Shown: piece after piece, positions 1-8,074 of the stretch
Layout of the letters: each line of letters begins with the position of its first letter
Position numbering within the stretch: position 1 is the first letter of the stretch
NCBI RefSeq assembly: GCF_019977735.1
Contig: NZ_AP025018.1
Span: 3,162,001 to 3,226,000 of the forward strand
DNA: 64,000 bases
Direction of reading: 5' to 3'
From: Calothrix sp. PCC 7716
GTDB taxonomy: Bacteria > Cyanobacteriota > Cyanobacteriia > Cyanobacteriales > Nostocaceae
Translations under genes and position numbers: made by a program
The notes under the pieces: generated by a model
What the model was told of the DNA's origin: nothing
Seen by the model: only the letters and a program-made list of their open reading frames with translations
Database searches by the model: none

Positions 1-1
1 T

Positions 2-2062
2 GCTTCTGAATCTGTAGACTTAGCAGGTATTCGAGCCAATAATAATTCAGGTGGAATATTTGCTCGAACGCTTGGAAGTGGCGCCGCTGCAAATGTCACC
101 ATTAATACAAATAGGTTAACTGTTCAAGAAGGTGCAAGGATATCGACTGCCACGTTTGACCAAGGACGGGGTGGAAGTTTGCTAGTGAATGCCCAGTCAG
201 TAGAAGTGATTGGTGCAACAGTTAGTGGAAAACCTTTTAGTGCTTTTTTCGTAGATTCGGAAGGTAGCGGAGATGCTGGAAATATTACGATTAACACTTC
301 TAGTTTAATTCTCCGAAGTGGTGGATTTATTGGTGTTGCCACGGTTGGTGATGGACGTGGAGGAAATCTCATTGTTAATGCAAAAGAGTCTGTACAACTT
401 CTTGGTACTACTCCTGATGGAAATATAGCAAGTAGTTTTGCTGCTTTTACACTCGGCGCCAAAGATGCAGGAAATGTAACTATTAACACTGGGAAGTTAG
501 TTATTAATGATGGAGCGGACATTTTTGCTGCAACTTATGGAGCGGGTAGGGGTGGAAATATAACAGTCAATGCCGAAAATGTGGAAATTAGTGGCACTGG
601 AAAGGTGGGAAATACTGTGTTTGCCAGTGGCTTAGTATCGCAAACCGAATCCCAAGCTACTGGTAATGCTGGCGATGTGTTTGTTACAACTGGCAAATTA
701 ACTGTTAGAGATGGGGCAAGAATATCAGCTTCAACATTTGGTGCTGGCAAAGCTGGGAATGTAACTATTGATGCTTTTGAATCTGTAGACGTGTTTGGCA
801 CTTCTTTTAATCAAGAGTTAGCTAGTCGGCTTTCTGCTCAAGTCAATACAGATGCTACAGGGAATGGTGGAGAATTACAGATTACCACAGGTAAATTCAG
901 TGTTAGGGATGGCGCCCAAGTATCTGCTTCCACATTTGGTGCTGGTAATACTGGCATTTTAGTTATTAATGCTAGAGATTTGGTAGAAGTTAGTGGCGCC
1001 TCGGCTAATAATCGCATTGCCAGTGGATTATTTAATCAAGTTGGTAGTGGTGGCACGGGGAATGCCAGAGATTTTAGAATTGATACCAAACAGCTAATTG
1101 TAAGGGATGGAGCAGAAATATCCGCATCGACAAGAGGTAAAGGTAATGCAGGTAGCTTGGTAGTCAATGCTAGTGAGTCAGTGCGAGTTGTCGGTACAGG
1201 ACTTAGTGGTTCGCGCGTCACAAATTTGTCAGCACGTTCGTTTGAAGATGGTAACGCTGGAGATTTACGAATTACAACGGAGAAATTGTTCGTCGAAAAT
1301 ACAGGTAAAATCAGTGTTAGTGGTACAGGCGCCGGTCAACCAGGTAGTTTAGAGGTAACAGCAGGAACTATTTCTTTAAATCAAGGTAGGATTGATGCGG
1401 AAACTACTTCTGGTGGTAATGCCAACATTAGATTACGTTCTAATGATTATATATTGATGCGGAATCAGAGTTTAATTAATGCCAGAGCTTTGAATAATGG
1501 TAATGGTGGCAATATCAATATTAATACAAATTTTCTAGTTGCTGTTGACGACCAAGACAACGACATTATCGCCAATGCTTTTAAAGGTTCGGGAGGGCGC
1601 ATTAATATCAAAGCTGAAAGTATCTTTGGAATTGCACCACGCGACGAGTTAACTATAAGAAGTGATATTAATGCGAGTTCAGAACTGGGAGTTGATGGAA
1701 CTATAGATATCAATACACCTGATGTAGACCCTAGTCGCGGACTTATAGCTTTACCTACAAATTTGGTAGATGCTTCTCAGCAAATTGCTCAAAACTGTCG
1801 AACGGGAGGTGTAACAACTGCTAGCAAAAGTGAGTTTGTAATTACTGGTAGAGGTGGTTTACCAACTAACCCTAGCGAACCTATAAGTGGTGATGCTGTT
1901 TGGCAAGATTTGCAGTTTTATTCTGATAATGTAGAAGTATCGCGTGATGGTCGAACACCACTACCTGTTAACATTATCGAAGCTCAAGGATGGATTATTG
2001 ATAGCCATAAAAATGTGATTCTTGTTGGTAGCACAGGCATCGCTGCCTGTGAAATGATGTAA
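2..2062 (+). CDS. Filamentous-haemagglutinin-like secreted repeat protein, 3' part (5' end outside window)
   Basis: The reading frame is already open at base 2, so the gene begins before the window; the first in-window ATG at 179 is not the start. The protein is built of roughly 65-residue beta-helix-type repeats with the recurring phrases RDGARISASTFGAG, GNAGD and GNVTI, about 195-205 bp per unit from base 120 to 1350. The C-terminal phrase FVITGRGGLPTNP followed by AVWQDLQ is typical of cyanobacterial proteins with an N-terminal haemagglutination (TPS) domain, which are exported by two-partner secretion. No TpsB transporter lies in the window. A TPR-CHAT gene follows on the same strand after about 40 bp, a pairing that suggests, but does not prove, co-expression. 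Its role in adhesion or the cell surface is inferred from the family. Confidence 0.85.
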   Translation, partial: ASESVDLAGIRANNNSGGIFARTLGSGAAANVTINTNRLTVQEGARISTATFDQGRGGSLLVNAQSVEVIGATVSGKPFSAFFVDSEGSGDAGNITINTSSLILRSGGFIGVATVGDGRGGNLIVNAKESVQLLGTTPDGNIASSFAAFTLGAKDAGNVTINTGKLVINDGADIFAATYGAGRGGNITVNAENVEISGTGKVGNTVFASGLVSQTESQATGNAGDVFVTTGKLTVRDGARISASTFGAGKAGNVTIDAFESVDVFGTSFNQELASRLSAQVNTDATGNGGELQITTGKFSVRDGAQVSASTFGAGNTGILVINARDLVEVSGASANNRIASGLFNQVGSGGTGNARDFRIDTKQLIVRDGAEISASTRGKGNAGSLVVNASESVRVVGTGLSGSRVTNLSARSFEDGNAGDLRITTEKLFVENTGKISVSGTGAGQPGSLEVTAGTISLNQGRIDAETTSGGNANIRLRSNDYILMRNQSLINARALNNGNGGNININTNFLVAVDDQDNDIIANAFKGSGGRINIKAESIFGIAPRDELTIRSDINASSELGVDGTIDINTPDVDPSRGLIALPTNLVDASQQIAQNCRTGGVTTASKSEFVITGRGGLPTNPSEPISGDAVWQDLQFYSDNVEVSRDGRTPLPVNIIEAQGWIIDSHKNVILVGSTGIAACEMM

Positions 2063-2070
2063 TTATATTT

Positions 2071-2165
2071 ACCACAGAGGCACAGAGAACACAGAGGAAG
2101 ATCAATGAACCACATAAGGAGCGAAGATTTCCCGCAGGGTAGGCACAAAGGACACAAAGGAAGAG
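2071..2165. repeat. Intergenic short-repeat cluster (cacagag / cacaaagg type)
   Basis: The run accacagaggcacagag and then cacaaaggacacaaagg, with the insert tttcccgcagggtag, recurs in related form at 16903-16945, 21580-21612 and 58583-58702. It is a dispersed non-coding repeat. It covers the first 20 or so codons of the downstream gene as read from ATG 2105, which makes that start doubtful. Confidence 0.7.
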
Positions 2166-4723
2166 TTATTAAGAGTTTGGTTAGGTGCCGCAATTGGTGT
2201 AGTGGTGTCAAAAACTTGATATTTGGTTTAATTATAATTCTCATACTTAACATACTTCCATTTCACCAGGTTGAAGCTCTTCCTGTATTAGTTCAACAAG
2301 GTAAAGAACTTTTTCAAGCATCACGTTTTACTGAAGCTGTAACTATTTGGCAGCAAGCACTTAATCAACAGAAAGCTCAGGGGAATCTATCAACACAAGC
2401 AATGCTGTTAAATCATTTGTCTCTAGCTTATCAGGAGTTAGGACAATGGCAACAAGCAGAAGCTGCAATTAGCTCAAGTCTTAAACTTATTCAATCAAAT
2501 CGAAACTCTAATAATCTCGTTTCTAGAAAACTTATCTTTGCCCAAGCACTCAATACCCAAGGCAGTTTACAATTAGCGCAAGGTAAAACAGAGCAAGCTT
2601 TGCACACTTGGCAGAAAGCAGCAGGCGCCTATACAGAAGCTGGTTCTATTTCTGGAAAAATAGGCGCCAGTTTGAATCAAGCTCAAGCGCAACAAGCTTT
2701 AGGGATGTATTTACAAGCGCGTAAAACATTGAAAGAGTTAGAACAAACGCTCTTAAATCAACCTGACCAAGAATTAAAAATTACAGGATTGCGTAGTTTG
2801 GGCAATGTGTTAAGACTTGTGGGAGATTTGAATGATTCTCATCGCGTTTTAAAGCAAATTACAAAGATACAAAATATAAATACAACATTTAAGCAGCATC
2901 TGAGCCTTACCTTTTTGAATTTGGGCAACACTGCGCGCGCTCAAGGAGATACAGAAGCTGCATTAGCATATTACAAGCAAGCAATCGCAACTTCTTCTCG
3001 TGGAATTAAACAGCTTCAAGCTGAAATTAATAAATTGAGTTTATTAATTGAGACTAAGCAACAAGCTGATGCTGAAATTTTATCTCAGCAAATTTTAAGT
3101 AAACTTACTGATTTACCGACCAGTCGAGTAGCAGTTTATGCGACTATTAACTTTTCTCAAAGCCTGATGAAATTGGGAGATGGGAATCAAAAATCATCGG
3201 CTAAAATACTTGCAAAAGCTATTCAAAAAGCTAAAAATTTAGGCGACCAACGAGCGGAGTCTTATGCTTTGGGTTATCTGGGTGGAGTGTATGAAAAAAA
3301 CCAGCAGTGGTCGCAAGCTCAAGATTTAACACAAAAGGCTTTGCAAATAGCACAAGCTATTAATGCCTCAGATATTGTATACCAGTGGCAGTGGCAATTA
3401 GGACGAATTTTAAGGGCTAGAGGAGCAGTCGAGCAAGCAACAGGCGCCTATAAAGTTGCTTTTACAACGCTCAAATCTCTACGTAGTGACTTAGTAGCAA
3501 TTAACCCGGATATTCAATTTTCGTTCCGTGAAAGCGTAGAACCTTTATATCGGGAATATGTAGAAACGCTATTATCTGAGGAAAATTCGGGGAAAATAGA
3601 ACCTAGTCAAGAAAACTTGAAACAAGCTCGTGCAGTAATTGAATCTTTACAACTGGCAGAGTTAGATAATTTCTTTCGTTCGGCTTGTTTACAGGGACAA
3701 ATAGTTCCAGTCGAGCAAATAGAGCAGTCGCAAGCAGCAGTAATTTATCCCATCATCCTTAAAGACAAACTCGAAGTAATTGTGAGTATACAAGGGCAAT
3801 TACTTCATCACTACAGTACAAAAGTATCTCAAGCACAACTAGAACAGGTTTTGGAAGAGTTACGACTGTCTTTAGAGAAACCTTATACTACACCAGAAGG
3901 TAAATCGCTTGCACAAACAGTTTACAGTTGGTTGATTAGCCCAATAGATACAGAACTATTACAAAAACAAATCAAAACACTTGTATTTGTCTTAGATGGT
4001 AGTCTGCGAAATGTGCCGATGGCTGCTTTATATGATGGCAAACAATATTTGGTAGAGAAATATAGTATCGCGCTAACACCTGGATTAGAGTTGCTGGGTC
4101 CTAAACCTTTAAACCGAGGCAAAATAAAAACTTTGGTTGCTGGACTTACAGAAGCACGACATGGGTTTAGCTCATTACCCAATGTGAATGATGAAGTCGC
4201 GGCAATTAAATCAGAAATACCTAGCGAAGTACTGTTAAATCAGACATTTACTAGTTCCGCACTACGAAAAGAGGTTGATACGCTTCCTTTTTCGGTTGTG
4301 CATCTAGCAACTCACGGTCAGTTTAGTTCTAATGCTGACGAAACTTTTGTACTGGCTTGGGATAGACCAGTAAAAGTTAACGAATTAAGGGAATTGCTAC
4401 GGGGTAGAGAAGAAATTCAACCGGAACCAATAGAACTACTTGTTCTAAGTGCTTGCGAAACAGCCGAAGGAGATAAACGAGCCGCCTTGGGACTTGCAGG
4501 TATTGCTGTACGTTCAGGCGCCCGTAGTACTCTTGCTTCGCTGTGGAGTTTGGATGATGCATCTGGCGCCCGCTTAATAAGTCACTTTTACCGGGAGTTA
4601 GCCAAAAACAATATTACAAAAGCAGAAGCACTGCGACAAGCGCAACTAGAGCTACTAAAAGACCCAGATTATCGACATCCCATACATTGGGCGCCTTACG
4701 TGTTGCTGGGTAATTGGCTGTAG
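2105..4723 (+). CDS. TPR-repeat CHAT-domain (caspase-like) protein
   Basis: An N-terminal hydrophobic segment (about residues 36-55, FGLIIILILNIL) suggests export or membrane anchoring. Tetratricopeptide-type helices fill residues 60-450, followed by a CHAT domain (about 560-872). The presumed catalytic dyad is visible: His737 in LATHGQ and Cys784 in LSACETAEG, the arrangement of the caspase-like clan CD fold. In other bacteria CHAT proteins are proteases or protease-like effectors; substrate unknown here. It follows the haemagglutinin-like gene closely. The ATG at 2105 lies inside a dispersed repeat, so the true start may be TTG 2177, preceded by an AGGAAG-like site. The stop codon TAG lies inside a palindromic repeat (4721-4745). 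Confidence 0.85.
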   Translation: MNHIRSEDFPQGRHKGHKGRVIKSLVRCRNWCSGVKNLIFGLIIILILNILPFHQVEALPVLVQQGKELFQASRFTEAVTIWQQALNQQKAQGNLSTQAMLLNHLSLAYQELGQWQQAEAAISSSLKLIQSNRNSNNLVSRKLIFAQALNTQGSLQLAQGKTEQALHTWQKAAGAYTEAGSISGKIGASLNQAQAQQALGMYLQARKTLKELEQTLLNQPDQELKITGLRSLGNVLRLVGDLNDSHRVLKQITKIQNINTTFKQHLSLTFLNLGNTARAQGDTEAALAYYKQAIATSSRGIKQLQAEINKLSLLIETKQQADAEILSQQILSKLTDLPTSRVAVYATINFSQSLMKLGDGNQKSSAKILAKAIQKAKNLGDQRAESYALGYLGGVYEKNQQWSQAQDLTQKALQIAQAINASDIVYQWQWQLGRILRARGAVEQATGAYKVAFTTLKSLRSDLVAINPDIQFSFRESVEPLYREYVETLLSEENSGKIEPSQENLKQARAVIESLQLAELDNFFRSACLQGQIVPVEQIEQSQAAVIYPIILKDKLEVIVSIQGQLLHHYSTKVSQAQLEQVLEELRLSLEKPYTTPEGKSLAQTVYSWLISPIDTELLQKQIKTLVFVLDGSLRNVPMAALYDGKQYLVEKYSIALTPGLELLGPKPLNRGKIKTLVAGLTEARHGFSSLPNVNDEVAAIKSEIPSEVLLNQTFTSSALRKEVDTLPFSVVHLATHGQFSSNADETFVLAWDRPVKVNELRELLRGREEIQPEPIELLVLSACETAEGDKRAALGLAGIAVRSGARSTLASLWSLDDASGARLISHFYRELAKNNITKAEALRQAQLELLKDPDYRHPIHWAPYVLLGNWL

Positions 4724-4745
4724 AGACGTGATATATCACGTCTCC
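4721..4745. repeat. Palindromic repeat family R1 (GACGTGATATATCACGTC core)
   Basis: A near-perfect palindrome that also occurs at 11176-11200, 37308-37335, 47563-47590 and, interrupted, at 58491-58542. Here it begins with the stop codon of the TPR-CHAT gene. It could fold as a hairpin in RNA and act as a terminator or 3' stabiliser, but it lacks a T-run. Confidence 0.8.
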
Positions 4746-4917
4746 ACCATCGCGTTTCCACATCACCAAAAAAATAGTTTCAAAAAAAATTTTCGTGGTT
4801 ACTGCATAAATCAGAAACACCAAACGTGTATTGCGGTAACAGGAAAAATAAGCACACTCAAATTAATAAGCTTGACCTGTTACTCACAAATTAAAACACA
4901 CAACAGGAGTTCTGAAA

Positions 4918-5388
4918 ATGTCTATTAAATCATTAACCAAAGTTGCACTTCCATTAGTATTTGCTGCCAGCGCTTTTTCTTCAGCAAGTGTTTTTGCAAA
5001 TGTCAAACAATCCTCTCAAGCACAAAACTTAATTGCTAGCGCTCCTACCAAACAGTTAATAGCTACTGTTCGGTCGCAAGGAGAACCCCAACGAGGTCAA
5101 AAAGGTCGTTCCAGTGGAAATTTTAGCACAGATAATATGCCAAAAGGCTACAACAATCTTTGTTGGGAAGTATCTGAAACTTCTGCTGTAAACCCTTCTG
5201 GAATTAAATTTAATGTCAAAGAGGATTTACGTGTACTAAAAGACAAAACTCACTTTAGCAACGTGATTCCTGGTACAAAAACTGGTGTAAAAAAAGCTCG
5301 TAACCTCTATATTTCAAGTCCGGAAGGCGCCTACGATAAATTTGGTAATACAGTCGGATTTGCTGTGAATGTATATGCATGTAATTAA
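4918..5388 (+). CDS. Small secreted protein of unknown function
   Basis: 156 residues with a clear signal peptide (MSIKSLTKVALPLVFAASAF, likely cleavage after ASVFA). A good ribosome-binding site, AGGAG, lies 8 bases before the ATG. The mature part is polar and basic, with RGQKGRSSG followed by a compact C-terminal region containing two cysteines (NNLCWEV and the terminal YACN) that could form a disulfide outside the cytoplasm. I do not recognise the family. The gene sits between the TPR-CHAT gene and another small exported protein, so it may be part of the same surface-related group, but each gene has its own spacer of 70-190 bp. Confidence 0.7.
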   Translation: MSIKSLTKVALPLVFAASAFSSASVFANVKQSSQAQNLIASAPTKQLIATVRSQGEPQRGQKGRSSGNFSTDNMPKGYNNLCWEVSETSAVNPSGIKFNVKEDLRVLKDKTHFSNVIPGTKTGVKKARNLYISSPEGAYDKFGNTVGFAVNVYACN

Positions 5389-5402
5389 AATTATTGCCTA
5401 GT

Positions 5403-5424
5403 AGTAGGGTGGGCACTGCCCACC
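5403..5424. repeat. Palindromic repeat family R2 (GGTGGGCACTGCCCACC)
   Basis: A short GC-rich palindrome between two genes. Further copies stand at 34234-34252 and 58719-58737, with a decayed copy at 6373-6395. Its RNA would form a stable hairpin, but no T-run follows. Confidence 0.75.
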
Positions 5425-5457
5425 ATACCTAATACCTAAAAATAAGGAATTTCAACT

Positions 5458-6354
5458 ATGTTTATAACAAATAATCTCAAAAATCGTAAATCGCTACTAT
5501 CAGTTATTACGCTTTTAAGCCTCGGCGCCCCTTTATTTACTTTTTCCCAAGCACAAACTGCAAAAGCCAATTCTAACTTCGTTAATTGCATTTCTCAAGC
5601 AGGGGTAGACATTTGTGTAGAAGCAGATAAAAGTTATTACAATCTCTACACTAAATCTGGGTCGGTGACAAGTCAAAAAGTATCGATAGATGGTGGAGAA
5701 CATTGTCCTGTTTTTGGTGCAATGGATACAGCAAACAGTCAGCTTCGAGTTGAGGGATGCACATCATACTTTAGACCACCGCAATTGAAGGGTGCTGTTC
5801 AAATTTGTAATTCGGGAGCATGTAAAACAGAACCAATAACCTTGAATTTTCCAAATCGCACAATGTCATCGGACGATAGATTCGTTGGCGCCAAGGGATA
5901 CCATTTGTATTTGGATGGCGCCTTTATTGGAACTATGGAGAAGGCTACGCGCCAGGAAGCAATAACTCATTTAGAATTGACTAAAAAAACATATCCTAAT
6001 AAGAAAATAGAAGGCTATTTCAACGGTCAAAAAATTGGCTATGAGTTGTTTTGGAATGGTGTGCGTGTTGGATTTGAGCCAAGTTGGGATACAGAACAAG
6101 CTATCGCTAATTTGCAACAAAACAAGCAAGCTTATCCTAATAAGCGAGTTGAAGGTATATTAAACGGTAAAAAAATTGGTTACGAGTTGTTCTGGGATGG
6201 TGTGCGTGTTGGATTTGAGCCAAGTTGGGACAAAGAACAAGCAATAGCTAATTTGCAATGGAATCAGAAAACTTACCCGAACACGAAAGTTAAAGCATTA
6301 CTAAATGGTGAAAATGTTTACTTACCTAGTATTCCTAGCACTCGTCCAAATTAA
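5458..6354 (+). CDS. Secreted protein with three tandem 47-residue repeats
   Basis: 298 residues. A signal peptide lies at the N-terminus (LLSVITLLSLGAPLFTFSQA, cleavage near AQTAKA). The ATG has an AAGGAATTT-type ribosome-binding site. Residues 20-140 form a domain with six or more cysteines, spaced as in an exported disulfide-bonded fold. From residue 147 to 287 there are three tandem copies of a 47-residue unit, with the consensus GYELFWDGVRVGFEPSWD then EQAIANLQ, YPNK and LNGKKI. The unit resembles no family I can name. The near-identity of the last two copies at DNA level points to recent duplication or conversion. Function unknown; an extracellular or periplasmic binding role is plausible. 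Confidence 0.7.
   Translation: MFITNNLKNRKSLLSVITLLSLGAPLFTFSQAQTAKANSNFVNCISQAGVDICVEADKSYYNLYTKSGSVTSQKVSIDGGEHCPVFGAMDTANSQLRVEGCTSYFRPPQLKGAVQICNSGACKTEPITLNFPNRTMSSDDRFVGAKGYHLYLDGAFIGTMEKATRQEAITHLELTKKTYPNKKIEGYFNGQKIGYELFWNGVRVGFEPSWDTEQAIANLQQNKQAYPNKRVEGILNGKKIGYELFWDGVRVGFEPSWDKEQAIANLQWNQKTYPNTKVKALLNGENVYLPSIPSTRPN
5896..6318 (+). repeat. Three in-frame 141-bp tandem repeats inside a secreted-protein gene
   Basis: Units run 5896-6036, 6037-6177 and 6178-6318, each 141 bp (47 codons). Units 2 and 3 share long identical stretches (for example ggtgtgcgtgttggattt), whereas unit 1 is more diverged. Confidence 0.85.
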
Positions 6355-6500
6355 TCTTAATTGCTTATTTGTAGGGTGGGCATAAACCACCTTACTTATT
6401 ACTTATTTGTATAAACTAATAATAGATTAGAGATAACGTCGTATTCTTCATAATATTTATTTCTCATTCAGCAAGAACGACGCCCGTCGCGTGTAACAGT

Positions 6501-6989
6501 TTAGAGGTTAGTTGATGGTTTTTTGAGGGAGAGGATAAGCGTCATATCTTGCGTAGGTGAAGGAGAAAACCCATAGTACTGATAAAATTGCTTCGCTTCT
6601 TCTGATATGGCGTGTACTACTATACCGCGAATCCCTACTATTTCCGCCGCTTGCGTAGTACGAAGCACAGCATCTTGTAATAATGCTGTACCTAAGCCCT
6701 GACCCTTCCATGCGGTATCTACTCCAAGCCTTCCCAGAATGACTACAGGTACGGGGTCTGGCATATTGCGTTTTATAGGTGATGGTGTGTCGATAAGTGC
6801 TAATGCTCCGGAAGAGAGACAATAATAGGCAATAACTTTTTGTTCATTCGTTACAACATAAGTACGTGATGCATTATTTTTCTGGTTGGTAAATGCACGA
6901 CGTTTTAACCAGTCATTGAGACTGATAACCCCGCAATCAAAATTATCCAGTATGTGTGTATCAGAGAGAGGAACGGGGGCTTGAAGCAT
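6501..6989 (-). CDS. GNAT-family toxin, TacT/AtaT type
   Basis: 162 residues, with the start LSDTHILDNFDCGVISLNDW and the acetyl-CoA loop LGVDTAWKGQGLGTALL typical of GNAT toxins that acetylate aminoacyl-tRNA. The C-terminal tyrosine used in catalysis is present in FYQYYGF. The gene begins on the last base of the upstream DUF1778-like antitoxin (a TAATG overlap), the standard operon layout of tacA-tacT modules. The exact tRNA target cannot be read from sequence. The module is flanked by secreted-protein genes and is the sort of accessory unit that moves horizontally. Confidence 0.88.
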   Translation of the reverse strand: MLQAPVPLSDTHILDNFDCGVISLNDWLKRRAFTNQKNNASRTYVVTNEQKVIAYYCLSSGALALIDTPSPIKRNMPDPVPVVILGRLGVDTAWKGQGLGTALLQDAVLRTTQAAEIVGIRGIVVHAISEEAKQFYQYYGFSPSPTQDMTLILSLKKPSTNL

Positions 6990-7273
6990 TATTTAATCCA
7001 CGGTTTTTTTGCATTCATCAAGCGTTCAAATCCTTCATTTTGAGGAGGACTATCCAGAACACTCAGAAAATACTTGTATGTTTCTTCATCTACTTGCAGG
7101 AAGGTTTGGTCAAGCAAAGTATCCTCTGCCGCGCGTCGTGCAGCATCAATCATGAAGTCAGAATATGATTTACTTTGTGCTTTTGCTGCCCTGTCAATGA
7201 GTACCCGCACATCCTCACGGATATGCAAATTGACAGTATGAGTAGTAATATCAGGGTTGTTATTTGATTGCAT
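6989..7273 (-). CDS. DUF1778 ribbon-helix-helix antitoxin, TacA type
   Basis: 94 residues from the chosen start MQSNNNPD. An upstream ATG at 7303 exists, but only 7273 has a good ribosome-binding site (AAAGGAG, 6-8 bases before). The N-terminal part TVNLHIREDVRVLIDRAA followed by SYSDFMIDAA is the ribbon-helix-helix DNA-binding unit, and the C-terminal region FLQVDEETYKYFLSVLDSPP is the usual toxin-neutralising tail of this family. It overlaps the toxin gene by one base. Antitoxins of this type repress their own promoter; a perfect inverted repeat stands about 42 bp upstream of the start. Confidence 0.88.
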   Translation of the reverse strand: MQSNNNPDITTHTVNLHIREDVRVLIDRAAKAQSKSYSDFMIDAARRAAEDTLLDQTFLQVDEETYKYFLSVLDSPPQNEGFERLMNAKKPWIK

Positions 7274-7314
7274 ACTATTCTCCTTTAACCTTATACATAG
7301 CACATAACTACTAT

Positions 7315-7329
7315 ATACACAATGTGTAT
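7315..7329. promoter_or_regulatory. Candidate TacA operator: ATACACA-A-TGTGTAT
   Basis: A perfect 7+1+7 inverted repeat upstream of the antitoxin start, in the place where an autoregulated RHH antitoxin would bind. It is the only strong palindrome between the module and its neighbour apart from the terminator. Confidence 0.5.
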
Positions 7330-7359
7330 TTTGTTTGTAAATTTTGTAACTTCTGCCAC

Positions 7360-7389
7360 AAAAAAGCCTGCTTTATGAAATAAAGCAGG
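7360..7389 (-). terminator. Rho-independent terminator of the BamE/SmpA-like gene
   Basis: Arms CCTGCTTTAT and ATAAAGCAGG around a 3-base loop are followed on the minus strand by T6. It lies 35 bp past the stop of the gene at 7424-7969. Confidence 0.85.
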
Positions 7390-7423
7390 GTTGGAAATTA
7401 TATGTGGTCTAGTTTAGAAAACT

Positions 7424-7969
7424 TTATGAAAGAACGTCTAAGCATTCAATTTCTATAACTTTGCTGTTTTTAACGGTGAAAATAAAAATAGTAGGACTAG
7501 GATTACTAATGCTGTAATTGAATAGGCTTACATTACCGTTTTTAGAGGGTTTGATTTTACCATATGTTTTAATCAATTTGCTTTGACTATCACCTATTTT
7601 TACTCCATCTGGGGTGGCATAGTTAGAACCGTTAGCTTTAATTTGATATACATTATAGCTACCAGGTTTGGAACCTTCACCCAATTCAACTGTAATTCCT
7701 GAATATTTAAGAGTTCTAGTTTTACCAACGGCGCCAAGAAAGCTGTCACTGACTTGTAAAGGTTTACCTAAAATTTTTCTTACTTGTGCTTCAGACATCG
7801 ACAGTTTGATACCACCCACTCCAATGCGGTCGTAAGTTATTTTTGCTGATTTAGCAGTATTTTGAGAAATTTGATAAGTTGTAGGAGTGGTCGCAATTGC
7901 TTGACTATGGGTATAGTTAGCAAAGGGGATAATAACAGTAGCTACTGCGAAGGAAATTGCTTTTAACAT
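7424..7969 (-). CDS. Exported BamE/SmpA-like domain protein
   Basis: 181 residues with an N-terminal export signal (MLKAISFAVATVIIPFANY, cleavage perhaps near ATT). The segment GGIKLSMSEAQVRKILGKP and the later repeat GVKIGDSQSKLIKTYGK have the 'low threshold, small step' form of SmpA/OmlA (BamE-like) folds, in which a beta-alpha-alpha-beta unit occurs once or twice. No lipobox cysteine is seen, so this is probably a soluble periplasmic protein rather than a lipoprotein. It is monocistronic with its own terminator. Function not known; the BamE link is a fold-level inference. Confidence 0.65.
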   Translation of the reverse strand: MLKAISFAVATVIIPFANYTHSQAIATTPTTYQISQNTAKSAKITYDRIGVGGIKLSMSEAQVRKILGKPLQVSDSFLGAVGKTRTLKYSGITVELGEGSKPGSYNVYQIKANGSNYATPDGVKIGDSQSKLIKTYGKIKPSKNGNVSLFNYSISNPSPTIFIFTVKNSKVIEIECLDVLS

Positions 7970-8074
7970 AATTAGATTCTCGATTAGTGTTTTTTGCTAA
8001 TCGCTATCACGTTGATGTTGGCAAAATTATGCACTCTACTGCCAAAATATCCCCAAAATTTTTTTTATCGTCAA

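Noticed and set aside
124-522. Minus-strand open frame inside the haemagglutinin-like gene
   Set aside because: It mirrors the repeat units of the plus-strand gene and is low in complexity (Pro/Ser/Ala-rich); a shadow.
6508-6822. Second minus-strand frame inside the GNAT toxin gene
   Set aside because: Ser/Tyr/Arg-rich, no motif, wholly inside the toxin gene in another frame.
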